Assembly (NCBI GenBank): GCA_030737835.1
Contig: CM060854.1
Coordinates: 8,318,860 to 8,382,859, forward strand
Direction of reading: 5' to 3'
Length of the DNA: 64,000 bases
Source: Acorus gramineus
Lineage: Eukaryota; Streptophyta; Magnoliopsida; Acorales; Acoraceae
Below, piece after piece: positions 25,301-36,900 of the stretch. The translations under genes were made by a program, and so were the position numbers. How positions within the stretch are numbered: position 1 is the stretch's first letter; each line of letters opens with the position of its first letter. A model generated the notes under the pieces. That model was not told the origin of the DNA and did no database searches. It worked only from the letters and a program-made list of their open reading frames with translations.

Positions 25301-28300
25301 ATGGGACTGCACTGACATTATACTTGTCTTAGAAGAAAATTGCCTCTTTGTTAAGGAACAAATTGAAATATCCAATAAATAAATAAATAAATAAATCTTC
25401 TGAGAAAAGAAAAACACGACATCTAAATTCTCGTAATAAAATAGAGATTAACAGGATAATCAGAAAAATCAATAACTCGTAAAGAAAATTGTTTTGAAAA
25501 AACGGTAGGCATCCTACCCAATTTATTAAAAACCTGCATGCCGAAATACAAAAGAATAGACAGAGCCTAAAACAATGGCCCCAAAGAAAGAAAGAAAGAA
25601 AGAAGAAAAATCCACATACTACATCTCCAATCATAATACCCCCTCCCCCACCCCCCATGCGAAGTAGAAAACACAACTCACCCCGCACAAAATCTTCGCC
25701 AAGCTTTGATGAAACAAATCATCATCTCCCAAATATTCAACATTGTAGGGTATGTTGATCGTATATCATTTTGAATGGCTATAATAAGTTCATCAGCACT
25801 CATCTGTGAATTTTTCCCTACTACGCTCATAAACACTTCAAATATTCCTCCCTTCCATCTTCCCTTACTCACATTCAGGTCAACAATTAAAATAACACAG
25901 ATTGTCTTTTACATCAAATCACCCACCCATTTTCTATGCTTGTTCCACAATCACACTTGATAGCTGCCACCCACTCCTATTATATTACTAGTGATATGGG
26001 CACACACAGAATAAATTCACCATCAAAATCAAATACTTTCAATGACAGAAACCAGAGAAATAGTAAAGCTTGCATAAATATAAAATCATCAATATGTACT
26101 GCCCTGAAGATGAATGTTAATGTAATCCAAATGTTCTTCCCTCCACATCTAGAAAATTTTCCAAATCCATGGGCCATATAGTTACTCCTCAGTTTCATGA
26201 GGTTAAGCTGCATAACCAGTAAGGTAGATTCCCTGGTTAAATAACTGATGTTGACAGGCATTGCAAGCCCCTCTCTAGCCCCCCCGCTAGCATAGAGGAA
26301 TTTGGTATCAAGGCTGCCCCTGCCTACCCAGTGCTTACACGATTGTGTCCTTGATAAAGGAACATGATATGTCCATGTAGCTTCTTACCTGCTACCATCA
26401 TTCTGCTTTCTGTAGCAAAGATAGTGATGCCTTTGTCATTCCACAACGAGATGATCACACAGCATTCAAAGGTGCATGTCAATCCGTAATATATATAGCC
26501 CTCTTTCTATCATGAAATCATTACCCCAAAAATAGAACTCTTAGATAAATGTTTCTTAAAGCCTCTACAAAGGAATTCCCACAAAGGATTGGGAAAGATG
26601 GTTTATTTGTTATTGACATGAAATAAGTGACAATTTTCTTTTGGTATAATCAGAGATCCCTTGATTCCAGTTGCTCAAGTGGCAATCTTCTCCTAATGAA
26701 ATGTTCCAATCTTCAGTCACCAAAAAAAAAAAAAAAAAGTGACAGACTGACAGTACAGATAACTTAAAAATAAAAATAAAAATCCGCACAAGTTACTGCA
26801 CAGAAATGTAAATCTCCAGATTACATTTTAGAAGGGTATAAGCAAGCTAATGTGAATGGATACTCAGCAACATATATTCCCATTTCACAAAAAATGATGG
26901 ACATTGGAAACATATTCATTATACCTGGACAACAATAATCCCTTAACATTTGTAAACTGATCCGCACCCATTTTTATACACCACCTTCCATCAGCATTAC
27001 TCACTTCCTGAAGAATCAACAAAAAAGGTAACTCACTATATCATTTCCAACAATGCCTATGCATCAATACAAGATTAATGCCTTACAATGGAAGGTTCTT
27101 CATTCAAGTTACTTTTAACCAAGTTGTCCAGCAGCTGATAGACCTGAACAAACACTCAAGGTTAGTATAAAAAAATTGCAAGAAATGAACCTAGTATGCA
27201 TAGACCATCATTTAAATAAAAAAATGTATATATATATCTGTTGTTCATCATGGCATCACCTCATCTGCGTGATAAGCCAATGCATAGAGTACAAGTTAGT
27301 AAAATGTTTCAGCTACAGAGATTGAGAATCCATATGTTAAATTCCTGAAAGAACTTATATGTAATGAGGTGCTCTCTTAAAGTCTGCTACATTAACTTAT
27401 TAAAAAAATGTAGAAAGGGAGGCTCACTTGGTTGTTTCACTGGTTCAAGTTTCAGTTCAGTTTGAAAAACCCAATCACTATCAAGCAAAATATATCTCTT
27501 CACTACATCAATTTGAAAGAAAAAAACATGTACAAGAAAGGGAGGTTCACTCAGATCATTAGTTCAACATGTATCAGTTCAGTTTGAAAAACCCAACCAC
27601 TAGTGAGCAAAATGCACAGGAAAAATTTAGAGGTCCGAACCATGATAATGAGCCAAGTTTCTTGAGATGCAGTTTGGTCAATGACCTTTCAATCTGTGGG
27701 TGTGAAAACTGTGAAGATTTAGGTCGAAAAGGAAATTCATTTGATTTATCAGAAAATTCACTGCATTAAAAGAACTAATGGTTACAGAATGCAATGGCAT
27801 GGGAGATGCAGAATTTAGTGCACTAAGGAATCAAGGTTTCTCAAAATGGATTTGGAACCATAGGACACTCAACACTAAGAAAGAAAAATTGTCATTAAGA
27901 GCTGGCAATGAAAATGATGTAGTGGAAGACAATTAAGGTAACAAATTTGGAAATATCAAGTGTGGAAGCCAATGTTTGATTCAATGGGGGTATGATGCAG
28001 GCTTAAAAGTTCATTAGTTCCGGAGATGATTGGTAATCATGCTAAATTTGTAGAAATACAACCAGAAACATTAGTTCCAGAGATGAGGAATCAAGGATCA
28101 CCTCTTCTTTGAATGTGCATTTAGTGTTAATGTTTGATCAAGAGTGAGCGTGGCCATCGGACTAGTTATGCTTTCTCAAGGGAAACAAAAATTCTTAGAA
28201 CTATATCACATGTGGTATGTTGGGGCACTGGGTCAACAAGGAATGAGCATATATGTTTTTTTTAAAAAAAGAACAGAAAAAAGGTGTTAGGAGGCGTCTT

Positions 28301-31300
28301 CATCACTTCTTCGTGTTTGGGCAAATACATTAATTGGGTGGGGTCTCTAGTAAACACCAAAAGGGTTTTTTGTGGTGACTGTTGAGTTGGGGGGGTTTGT
28401 ATCATTTGATCCTTGTGGGGTCTTAATTATCTATTTCTTTTTTTCTTGCATTTTACCCTTTGGGGAGTTTTAACTTTCAGAGACCTTCCGTCTCTGTTTT
28501 ATGCTCAAGGGGTTTTCTCATGGAAAGCTACTATCTCCATTTCAAATAAATAAATAAATAAGTCCCAAAAAAATTACCAATGCACTTCACAAACAAATTT
28601 CCATTTAACTGTAAAGCCATGCTTTGAAATAACTTGTATTGGTCAATGCGATAACATGGCCATTTCATAAAGTGTGATATTTACTAACACCAGAAAAGGT
28701 ATGAAAGCTTTGAATTCATAAATACAAAATTTGGACCATTAGAGGTAAGGGATCGTGTTCAATTCTTGGATTAGATATTCTCAGAATAGATATACATATG
28801 ATAAGCTATTATTCCTCAGGTTGTATTTTATAAGGCTTCATGGCCATTTTTTTCCTCCAGATGAGGTAGGAGCGCGCCACCTATAGTTTTATTAATAACA
28901 GTGGTAATATCTGGAAGATAGAGGAAGCAAATAAGACCCAACATCCATAGATAAAAAGAAAAGAAAGAAAAAAAAAGATGAGACAAGATATCTCAAATAT
29001 GAAAAAACCAAAAGAACTGATGAATCTAAATCAGCCGGAGGAACATCTATCACCTCAGAAATAAAAAACACCAACCCTTTTCTAGAGAAATCAATCAGCG
29101 GAAAGGATGTTCTTCTCCCAGTCATTATAAATAACTAACAACATTGAAATGCAAAGCAGCAAATAAAGTAGAACACAGGGAATAAGAGGTAATTATATGT
29201 ATTATTCTGAGAAAAAAAACCTAATCCAGTAGTATGGTAAGAAGAATCCTATATGATTCCCATCATTAGTTTTATCACATATTCAATAACTTAGCCCTTG
29301 ACAAAATACAACAGATTATACCTTTCTTTCAAGGGTCTTGACTTGTGCTCGAAATCGCCTCAGTTCAGAGCTCTGAAATAAGAAAAATTTATCATTCAAC
29401 AGTATCCTCAAACATCACAATATGAGAGGCATAAACAATATTTTCTGTAACTTACAAATTGGGAAGCCCATGGTGAAAAATGTTCATCACATATAAGAGA
29501 ATTGTTAATAGAATAAATTTATGTAATCATTTAAAAGTTTGGAAAGCTTTGCACAGAAAGATAATAAGAAATTTCATCTCTCTCTCTCTCTCTCTCTCTC
29601 TGTGTAACATGAAAAGTATATCCTAAATATAACCCAACTTCTTCAAATAGTAACATGTGAGGACTCTTTTTTTTTTTTTTTTTTTTGTGCACAACACTAA
29701 GCCTTAAACATTTAATTCCGAATTCCTTCTGAGAGGAATCATTTCCATTCAAATATAGTTGCTAGCTGGAAACAGAACATAAAAAAAACCATTTCCAAGT
29801 CAATATGATCACCCTTTGTTGGAGGAAGATCACTTTTGACTTTGATCATTGTAGGACCACAAACAAAGCGCAGAACATCAAAAAATGTTTAGCTTCAGGA
29901 ATAAGCCAGTTTAGTCTCTGCAATGTGCTGATCCATGAATCAGTGGTGTTTTTTTTTATTGGGGGGGGGGGGGGGTCGGTGGATATTTGGATTTGCGAAT
30001 CAGAGAATTATCCCCACCAAACATTTTTTTTCAAACAACATATGTTAACATTTGAGGGTTTAAGCAACTTGCTGTTAAACTAATTTTACCTACCCGGCAT
30101 ACTCCATCCTATAGGCTTCAAAGAAAATAAGCACCAGCAATAGAAAAAGAATTTTATTTCTGTTGCAGATGAAAGGGACACTCCAGGTACCCCAAAAGGT
30201 GGGGTACCATTGGGGTACCATGAAGCAATGAGAGATATGTCCTTTCAGAACGGAATAGGTTGTTTCCAGTATTTTTATCTGAAAATTAGGCTTTCAGCAG
30301 GGAAAAGAAAAGTGGAGCTGCGTAATATCTTAACAACTTGCAATACAATCATATTTTTCAAACAAGATTCACAACATCATCTGCACCTTGAATTGAACAT
30401 GAGGAAAATTTAACACGTATTCAAATACACTGAAAAAATGAGATAGTGAAGCATTGTCAGAGAACCTTATTTTAGTCACATAAGTGGTGCTTTAGATGGA
30501 CAACAGATAATTTGGAAATCAAGAAGGAGAAATGATAGGCTACAATAAAAACAATGTGCTCATCTCAACTTTCTAAAGACCCAAATTAAGCATTGGTAAT
30601 CCAATTAATTAAACATTTATTGACAAAATGATTCGTCCAGTACAAGGTTCATGGGAAACGGTGGAATTAAGAAACATACTGCACTATCTTTGACGGAGCC
30701 ATCCTCGTCAATCACCTGCTGAACAGCCTTAATGAACGTACGATTCACAACCAATCCTGTTATCTAAGAAACCAACATATCAATTATCATTACCACACAT
30801 CCCAAAATCATCTAATGCCAATATTTTGGTAAAAACAATTACCATCTCCGCAAGAGGCATGAACCGATTGTACCAATCCGAATCCTCCTTCAACGCTGCC
30901 TTCAGCGTGTTGTGCAATCTCTCCCCCAACTCCAAGAGTCCCACAACAGCCATTGCTTCAATTCCTCTCATCGGAAAGTTCCTTGACGCATTATCAATTG
31001 CAGATTTCACCTTCAAAAAGATGAGTATTTCATCGTGTTCTACAATGGTTAGGCTGGGTTTGAAAACTGATAGTAGTGGTTACTCGCTACATGTGGTCCT
31101 TACAACAACTTCTCACTTTGAATGAGATAATCACATCTTTTGTTGGTCAGGTTTTTCAGAAAAATGCGTGCATTCTGTGAATATAAAAACAGAGTGAGAG
31201 AGGATATCCTATAAGTGAGTCTTAACACTTGGGTTGTGGATATGTGTGATTTTTTCTAGTAAAAAAAAGTAAATACATATCCTGACTGGTTTCAGCGTAT

Positions 31301-31834
31301 AATAACAAAGATACAGGGTTCTTGATACAGATTGCAAGAGGGCTTTAGACATGTGTGATTCAAATCACCACAATATAATTAGAAGCTTTGAACATGCAAT
31401 GTATCTATGATTTCCAACACGATTTCCGATGCAATTCAATCGCTCACCAGATCCAGGTCGACGCCAGCGAAGTCCAGGGAGGAGGAAGAGTACTTGAGCA
31501 TCTCGACAGCCGCGCTCGTCTCGGAAAGCAGCGACACGCTCTCCTCGTAACTCGTGCCGGCCGACCACCATAGCTTCTCCTTCGCGGCCGATCGGCCCGG
31601 GGAGGTGGCGGCGAAGGAGGAGACGGAGTCGCAGAGCTTGTCCCATCCGAGGAGGCGGAGGCTGTCGAGGGCAACGGAGGACCTGTGAGGGGTGGCGGTG
31701 GCGGCGGAGCGGAAGCGTAGCGTGTCGACGCACGCGAGGGTTCTGTGGAGGCGGAGACTGCCATTGCAGAAGGAAGTGATGGCGGGGGAGTTGCGAGGAG
31801 GAAGAGATGCGAGCATCGTCACCGAGCAACGCAT
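10368..31834 (-). CDS. MutS2-type mismatch repair/recombination ATPase, 19 exons
   Basis: 835 residues. Exons: 31448-31834, 30843-31010, 30680-30763, 29322-29372, 27087-27143, 26925-27007, 22808-22931, 22659-22718, 21547-21801, 21232-21312, 20959-21106, 20165-20292, 16838-16885, 15367-15497, 15207-15289, 13945-14048, 12013-12083, 10617-10903, 10368-10525. All junctions keep frame. The N-terminus starts with an Arg/Ser-rich stretch that could be an organelle transit peptide, followed by [14 protein letters not shown]. The core has Walker A GPNTGGKT (477-484), [11 protein letters not shown] (about 517-527), Walker [17 protein letters not shown] (about 553-568) and TTHHGELK. A charged helical stretch and an [16 protein letters not shown] beta domain follow. 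In bacteria MutS2 binds branched DNA and ribosomes; the plant role is uncertain. No C-terminal Smr nuclease domain was found. Start: first ATG before a continuous family match. Confidence 0.93.
15002..15041. repeat. (TC)n followed by poly(A), MutS2 intron 15
   Basis: About ten TC dinucleotides and then some 19 A residues. Simple sequence inside the intron between exons 15 and 16. Confidence 0.9.
15815..15930 (+). mobile_element. tRNA-derived SINE, copy a (MutS2 intron 14... 13 side)
   Basis: Lies in the intron between exons 13 and 14. TAGCAAGTTGGTAGAGGT resembles a tRNA box A region and GGATTCAATC a box B. These are followed by GATAAGAGAAGATTTTAC and an A-rich tail. The same order occurs in copy b (22190-22330) and, on the other strand, in copy c (37990-38095). 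The 5' end and target duplications are uncertain. Confidence 0.6.
16886..20164. other. MutS2 intron 12, host of a LINE insertion
   Basis: 3.3 kb between exons 12 and 13. Apart from the LINE at 17983-19126 the sequence is AT-rich and no second coding region is supported. Confidence 0.85.
17983..19126 (+). mobile_element. 5'-truncated LINE (L1-type) with 14-bp target duplication
   Basis: Flanked by AATATCTCATGAGA at 17969-17982 and 19127-19140, a perfect 14-bp duplication, with a short A-run before the right copy. The body encodes the C-terminal part of a LINE reverse-transcriptase polyprotein. An open frame at 17993-18817 contains [11 protein letters not shown], then the zinc-knuckle-like [17 protein letters not shown]. 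After one frameshift near 18815 it continues with [13 protein letters not shown] to about 19013. The RT core is missing, as expected from 5' truncation. It is antisense to the MutS2 gene and so spliced out with the intron. Confidence 0.92.
22018..22047. repeat. (CG)n(CA)n microsatellite
   Basis: Alternating CG then CA dinucleotides inside the intron between exons 8 and 9 of MutS2. Alternating purine-pyrimidine tracts of this kind can adopt Z-DNA. Confidence 0.9.
22190..22330 (+). mobile_element. tRNA-derived SINE, copy b (MutS2 intron 8)
   Basis: CTTGGTAGAATGATAGAGGT precedes CCCCCTCTTTAGTGAAAGG. A good box B, GGGTTCGAGTCTTG, follows, then CACTTGCTGATAGGGGAAGA and an A-rich tail. The tail region is nearly the same as in copy c on the opposite strand at 37990-38095. 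Transcription would be by RNA polymerase III from the internal boxes. Confidence 0.7.
23449..24594 (+). mobile_element. Degenerate 5'-truncated LINE with 12-bp target duplication
   Basis: Flanked by ACCTATCATGCT at 23437-23448 and 24595-24606. The right copy follows an A/G-rich tail. Translation in several frames gives LINE C-terminal motifs in order: [69 protein letters not shown]. Frame changes and stops show that it is dead. GC content is higher than in the surrounding intron. It is antisense to MutS2. Confidence 0.9.
26660..26745 (+). mobile_element. Possible short tRNA-derived SINE
   Basis: CAGTTGCTCAAGTGGCA resembles a box A and TGTTCCAATC a box B. A run of about 18 A residues follows. 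The body is too short and simple to name a family. Confidence 0.4.
27413..27612. repeat. Two-unit direct repeat, about 122-bp period
   Basis: GAAAGGGAGG.TCACT and CAGTTCAGTTTGAAAAACCC, then GAGCAAAAT-like ends, occur at 27413-27491 and again at 27536-27612, diverged in between. It lies in the MutS2 intron between exons 4 and 5, just before a LINE remnant. Confidence 0.65.
28080..28563 (+). mobile_element. LINE 3' remnant (MutS2 intron 4)
   Basis: GATCACCTCTTCTTTGAATG translates to DHLFFE followed by CAF, the zinc-knuckle end seen in the other two LINEs. [11 protein letters not shown]-like segment comes next. The 3' end has an (AAAT)n tail near 28541-28560. Frames are broken. The 5' limit and target duplication were not resolved. 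Confidence 0.55.
29577..29601. repeat. (TC)n microsatellite
   Basis: Twelve TC dinucleotides in the MutS2 intron between exons 3 and 4. Poly(T) of about 20 bases lies at 29667-29686 and a poly(G) run near 29961-29974 in the same intron. Confidence 0.9.
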
Positions 31835-32170
31835 AGAGGAGGCGACAATGGCTCATTGGGGTGTTTTAAGGGAACGGATAAAGGGGGGCATGACGCGTGT
31901 GTTACACGTGAAGCTCCGTTTTTTTTTTTTTTTTTTATAGCATAAATAAAAATAAAATAATTTTTTTATTTAGTTATATTTTTAATTATTCTTATTGAGA
32001 ATCGTAGTAATAAAGTTTTTTTTTTATTTGGATAACATGTAAATAATGTATGGATAACTTATTTATAAAATGTGAAAAAATAATGACATTTTATTTATAA
32101 AAGGTTACGATATTTGATTTGATAGTCGACCCACATATTCTTTTGGGTTAAATAATGTTGAAAAATTTAA

Positions 32171-32288
32171 TTTTAGGGGTTAGTTAGAATCTATATACCA
32201 CTTTATACTAATTAATTCTAACATAAAGATTTTAGGGGTTGGTTAGAATCTATATACCACTTTATACTAATTAATTCTGACATAAAGA
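32171..32288. repeat. 59-bp tandem duplication
   Basis: Units 32171-32229 and 32230-32288 both run TTTTAGGGGTT..GTTAGAAT..CATAAAGA and differ at two positions only, so the duplication looks recent. Confidence 0.92.
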
Positions 32289-33244
32289 TTTTTATTTATT
32301 CTAACATTTCAAACACCCATTTTAAAGTTGTTTTGACTAATTTTTATTTATTCTGAGTCTATTCTTGTACCAAACAGAGGCGAAGAAAACATAGAACTAA
32401 TACGACTATGTAAAAGCATAAAGCCATCTCCAATCAGAGTCAGCCTTGGGGCACAGCCACCAAGACAATTGTCTAAGGCCCCCACCTACGAGGACCCCTA
32501 AGAATCATATATTTAGTGGAATTAAAAAAAATAAAACATAATATATGTTTTTTTTTCTAATTTTAAATTAGTTCCTCTTAACACATACTTTTATTCAAAT
32601 TAATATCATTTAAATCAAGCCTAAAATTTTTCTTTTCTTCAAGTCTATCCAACCATCGTAACAATAAACGTAAAATTTTAAGACTCTCTCTCTCCCTCCT
32701 ATGTATTCCTCTCCCTCGCTCTCCTCAAAATATTTCATTTTCAGCATCTCCAAATTCATCTCTCTCTTACCATGTTTGAATAATATATTGTTCAACCCTT
32801 AAAGGTGTTTTTCTGAATTTTATAATTTTCTTATTCAATTAATATTTAATTTTTTTTACTATTATATTAAGTGTATATGATAGCATAGAAGGTTTTAATT
32901 TAAATAAAAATATAATATCGTGTATCTATTTTGTAATATTTGTAGTTCAAAATAAAATGATGTGTAACATTCAAGTAATCTAGATTTTTTGTAAAAATAT
33001 ATAAGACCCTATTTTAAAAATTCGTCTAGGGTTTATCCACAAAATTCAATTATCAAGGCCGGTTCTGTCTCTAACCTTTACTCAAACTTATATTCAAAAT
33101 TCACTAAAAATTTAAGTAAAAATTTTATTTGACGTGTCGTGTTTTCAACCATCATTTTGTAGTTTACTCAAATCTTTAAAAATAATATAAGGTTCAATAA
33201 AAGCTTCAAAGTTTGTATAAAAATTTGAATAAAAATTTGATTTA

Positions 33245-33475
33245 GGATGGTGTGTTTGGATGTGAGATTAAAACACTGATATTTTTAAAATCTTATGTTT
33301 CAAATTCAGCTTTTGAAAAGCTATATTTTATTATATTTTCAACCACAAGATTTTTTGGCCTAAAAATAAAAATTGTGGTTTGAAAAGCTAAACGCTGAAA
33401 ATATGTTTGAATGTGAGTTTAAATTTTTTTAGCGTTTCAAACACATAATCTACCTAAACTCATATCCAAAAGAAC
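33245..33475. repeat. MITE-like repeat beginning TGTGTTTGGATGTG
   Basis: Shares TGTGTTTGGATGTG, AGCTTTTGAAA, a second GTTTGAATGTGAGTTT-like segment and TTTCAAAC with 43285-43480 in FANCE intron 2. Typical of small plant MITEs; class not assigned. Confidence 0.5.
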
Positions 33476-33980
33476 CCTCAGTATGAATATGTGTATGAAT
33501 AAATTATTTGAAAGATTTTTAGATAACTTTTATTCAAATTTAAATTTTCATAAAAATTTATAATAAAAAATGCTTCAAGTAAACCTCAAAAATAATCAGA
33601 ACCTCACTTTATAATGTTTAAATTTTATAATTTTGATGCTTGAATATATTTTAAAGTTGAATTCTTCATCTCATGTGATATTATATCACTTTTTTCATCA
33701 TATTTTTTTATTTACACTGAGAGTGAATTACTAGGCTAATAATAACCCACCCAACTTATTATTCCAGAATATCTATTACAATATGATTGGCGTGCGATTA
33801 TTATACTCACCGGGTCAAAGTCCAACGACGACTTCACCATAAAAAACAAACAAAACAAATCAAAACTAGTCTTTTTGAAGTTTCGTCACCAGTATCACGG
33901 CTCTGTCCCCCATTGACCTATGCTCATAGACAGAGAGAGAATGAAATAACAGTGGAAAAGATTATAGATAGAGAGAGGGG

Positions 33981-36900
33981 ATGATGGAGTCCAGCAAAAA
34001 CAACAGCATGAACAGCGCCGTCAGGGGTGTCGATGATGCCGTGGCGGTTTGGGTGACCGGCGGAAGTAGCGGCGGCGGCCGGAGGAGCCGTCAGGCCGTG
34101 CTCTGGGCGGTAGAGAATCTGTTGGCCGAAGAATCCCCCCGGCGTCACCTCCTCCTGATCCACGTCATCCCGGCCGTCACTTCGATCCCCACCCCCTGTG
34201 AGTAATTCGTTCCCTGTTTGATCTGTTTGTATGATTTATTTTGAATCTGATAGTACTTTTTTTTTTTTTCAATGTCTGTGAACAAGATAGATTGTGAATT
34301 TGGTTTTGATAGCCCTTATAATTAGGAAAAATTACAGGCCAAAACGCAGGAAGATGTATATGTTTTTGATAAAAAGTGTATATTATTCCATTTCGAATTG
34401 AATGAACCTAATTTTAGTAATTGTAAAAAAAAGTTTAACGATGCATATATTTTGTCTAATTATGCATATGCTTCACTCGAATTCTAAAGATCTATATAAG
34501 ATTGTATTTTAGACCGTAAAAAGGATCGAGTGTAACAACGCCTTTATAATTATTATATGCATGTGGAATGTGTGTAGGGGATTGCATGAATTTGTTATGG
34601 TTGATTTTTTATTTGGAATGGCACAAGGAGGAGGAGTTATTATTGTTTTTTTTAAAAAAAAAAGATTTGAGCAAAAGATGGGAAATTACAACCAAGAACT
34701 GGACTTTAGATAGTGTTTGAAAATGAGTTTTAAAAGGGATTTTTCACTTATAGCTGCATTTGAAATTAGATTCACAGGAAATTTACTTTTTTATCAAATT
34801 CCTGAAAGCTTATTTTTCATTGTTTAAAACTAAAGATATTTTTTTATGTTTTTAGGTGGGTTTGGAAACACGGTTTGGTTTTCAAAAATGACACCCTTTT
34901 GTCTTTTGAAAGTTAATTCCCCAAAAGCATTTTTTTAAAAAAAAACTTTTTGAGAAGCTGTTTCAAAGTGACATTTTTAACTATAAAGCTGAGTCACACT
35001 TTCTGATTAATCATTCAAAGTTAGGGGGCGTTTGGAAACATGTTTGGGTTAAATATGATTCTTGCAAAAGCAAGATCATTTGAACATAACATATTTCCAA
35101 ATGTTGTCTTAATTGTGGAATAAACTCAAAGCATAAGAAAAATGAGATTTCTGCCATAAAAACAGAATACTAAAAAGGAAAACCAGAGCTGGTGAGCCTG
35201 AACCAACAGCCAACCCCATCTCAGAATTATCTCATTGTTGAACCCCTCATGGAGTCCCCAATACAGTTACAACTCCAATCATTTATAGATTGGGACAAAT
35301 AATCCATTACCTTCCAAAGTAAAGCAACCCTTTTAAATATTCCATCATTATTGGCCAAGGCCAACCACAAGGTCCAGCATACAGAGGGAACGAGGAGTTT
35401 TGATGGTTTGGCATATGGACTCCCATCTCCTTTTTTCTTTAATCATCTCTCTTTCCCGTGACTGCTCAGTTCCAGTTATTTGAGATGTCTGACCATTCTT
35501 CATCACAGCAATTTAGAGAAAGAGCGATGAACAAACAGATGAGTTACTGACACCTCCTCCAATTTGCACACTTTTCCAGACTCCACTCGAGCAGTAAACC
35601 CTGGGGGTTGCTCTATTTAAAGCTCCTCCTCTAACTTTCCATGCAAGAACGTTTCTTAATAATAACATGAACAGAAGCAATTACAGCAATAGGAGAGAAT
35701 GTCTCAATTGTTTTAACTTGCTTAAATAGTATAGCAGACTTTTTGGAGCATTCTTAATTTAGCAAAAAACATGATTGTTCTTATTCGTGTTACATGAATA
35801 GAGGACACTATTATTTCTCTTTTTTATTTATATATATATTTTTGGTGTTTTTGGCATAATTCTTGTGGTGTGATAAACCACTTTGACTCTGATAGGCAAA
35901 GTTGTTTCTCCCTTTTTGTGCCCACATTATCTTGTGGTAGCCTAAAAATTGTTTCTTTAACTTATGTTTGCTCCATTATGCTAACAAACTTCAACTTTTT
36001 TTTATCATAAGGTAACCCTATTTTGATTAACTTTTATTGTAGTGGGGGACCAAATGCCCATCCAACAAATGCCTAGTGATCTAGTGGATATGTATATGCA
36101 GGATTTAAAGTCAAAAAGTGAGGAGATTTTCCTCCCATATAAGAGACTATGCAAAACTCATATGGTGACTTTTCCACTCTCTTTCGATGTTTTATTTTTC
36201 CATTTTAATTCAACCGCAATAGTAAATTTATATTTCTTCAGATCAAAACACTTGTATTGGATGGCGACAATCCAGTAGCTGCACTTCAAAGATATATATC
36301 TGATTCTGGTATTGGAAATATGGTGGTGGGCTACCCTTCAATGAGTTGGATAATGAGGTACAAACCTTGAAAACATCTTGGCTAAATCAGGAGGTGATAC
36401 TGAATTCTTTAGGATTTATTCTGTTGTATGTCCTTGTATATGCTGGCATGGAAAATTTTGGATTTTAGGTACATGATTACCATGAATGAGATTCATACGG
36501 GAAGAAAAGTTAATCTTCTAACATATGATTATGGTGTGAGAATTTATGATCTTAAATATGATGAAAAAAATGGATGCATATAATAGAGGGCTGGTCTGCT
36601 TGGAAACACACTAAATCTGTAATTGGATCCTTATTACATGCATATAAAATCAAAATGAAGAATTGATCCTAATCCAGATGTTCTAAATGAAAATCATGTG
36701 GTTATAATTATAAATCCTTCGGATCATCAATCAGATTAGACAATTTACTGTAGAATGGAATACTTGACTATTAAAATCTTCAAAACTTCTGATGTATGAG
36801 TTACGGATTTCAGATTGGATACAAAATTATTAACATATTCTGATCCTTTCTAATGTTTTGGATTTCAATTTAATGGGCCGTATAATGAATTTGCCCCCAT

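Larger units (their letters stand above)
22932..26924. other. MutS2 intron 6, 4 kb
   Basis: Holds the LINE remnant at 23449-24594 and a possible SINE fragment at its 3' side (26660-26745). Short (AAAT)n and (AAAG)n runs lie near 25378-25397 and 25583-25600. The rest is AT-rich, with no supported gene. Confidence 0.8.
31835..33980. other. Shared upstream region of divergent MutS2 and U-box kinase genes
   Basis: AT-rich, 2.1 kb between two start codons. Contains poly(T) at 31919-31936, a near-perfect 59-bp tandem duplication at 32171-32288 and a MITE-like stretch at 33245-33475. No clear TATA box was found before either ATG, and no coding region is supported. Confidence 0.75.

Noticed and set aside
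31436-31945. Several overlapping ORFs of 60-160 codons on both strands
   Set aside because: They are frame shadows of GC-rich MutS2 exon 1; only the frame from 31834 gives the MutS2 N-terminus and joins exon 2.
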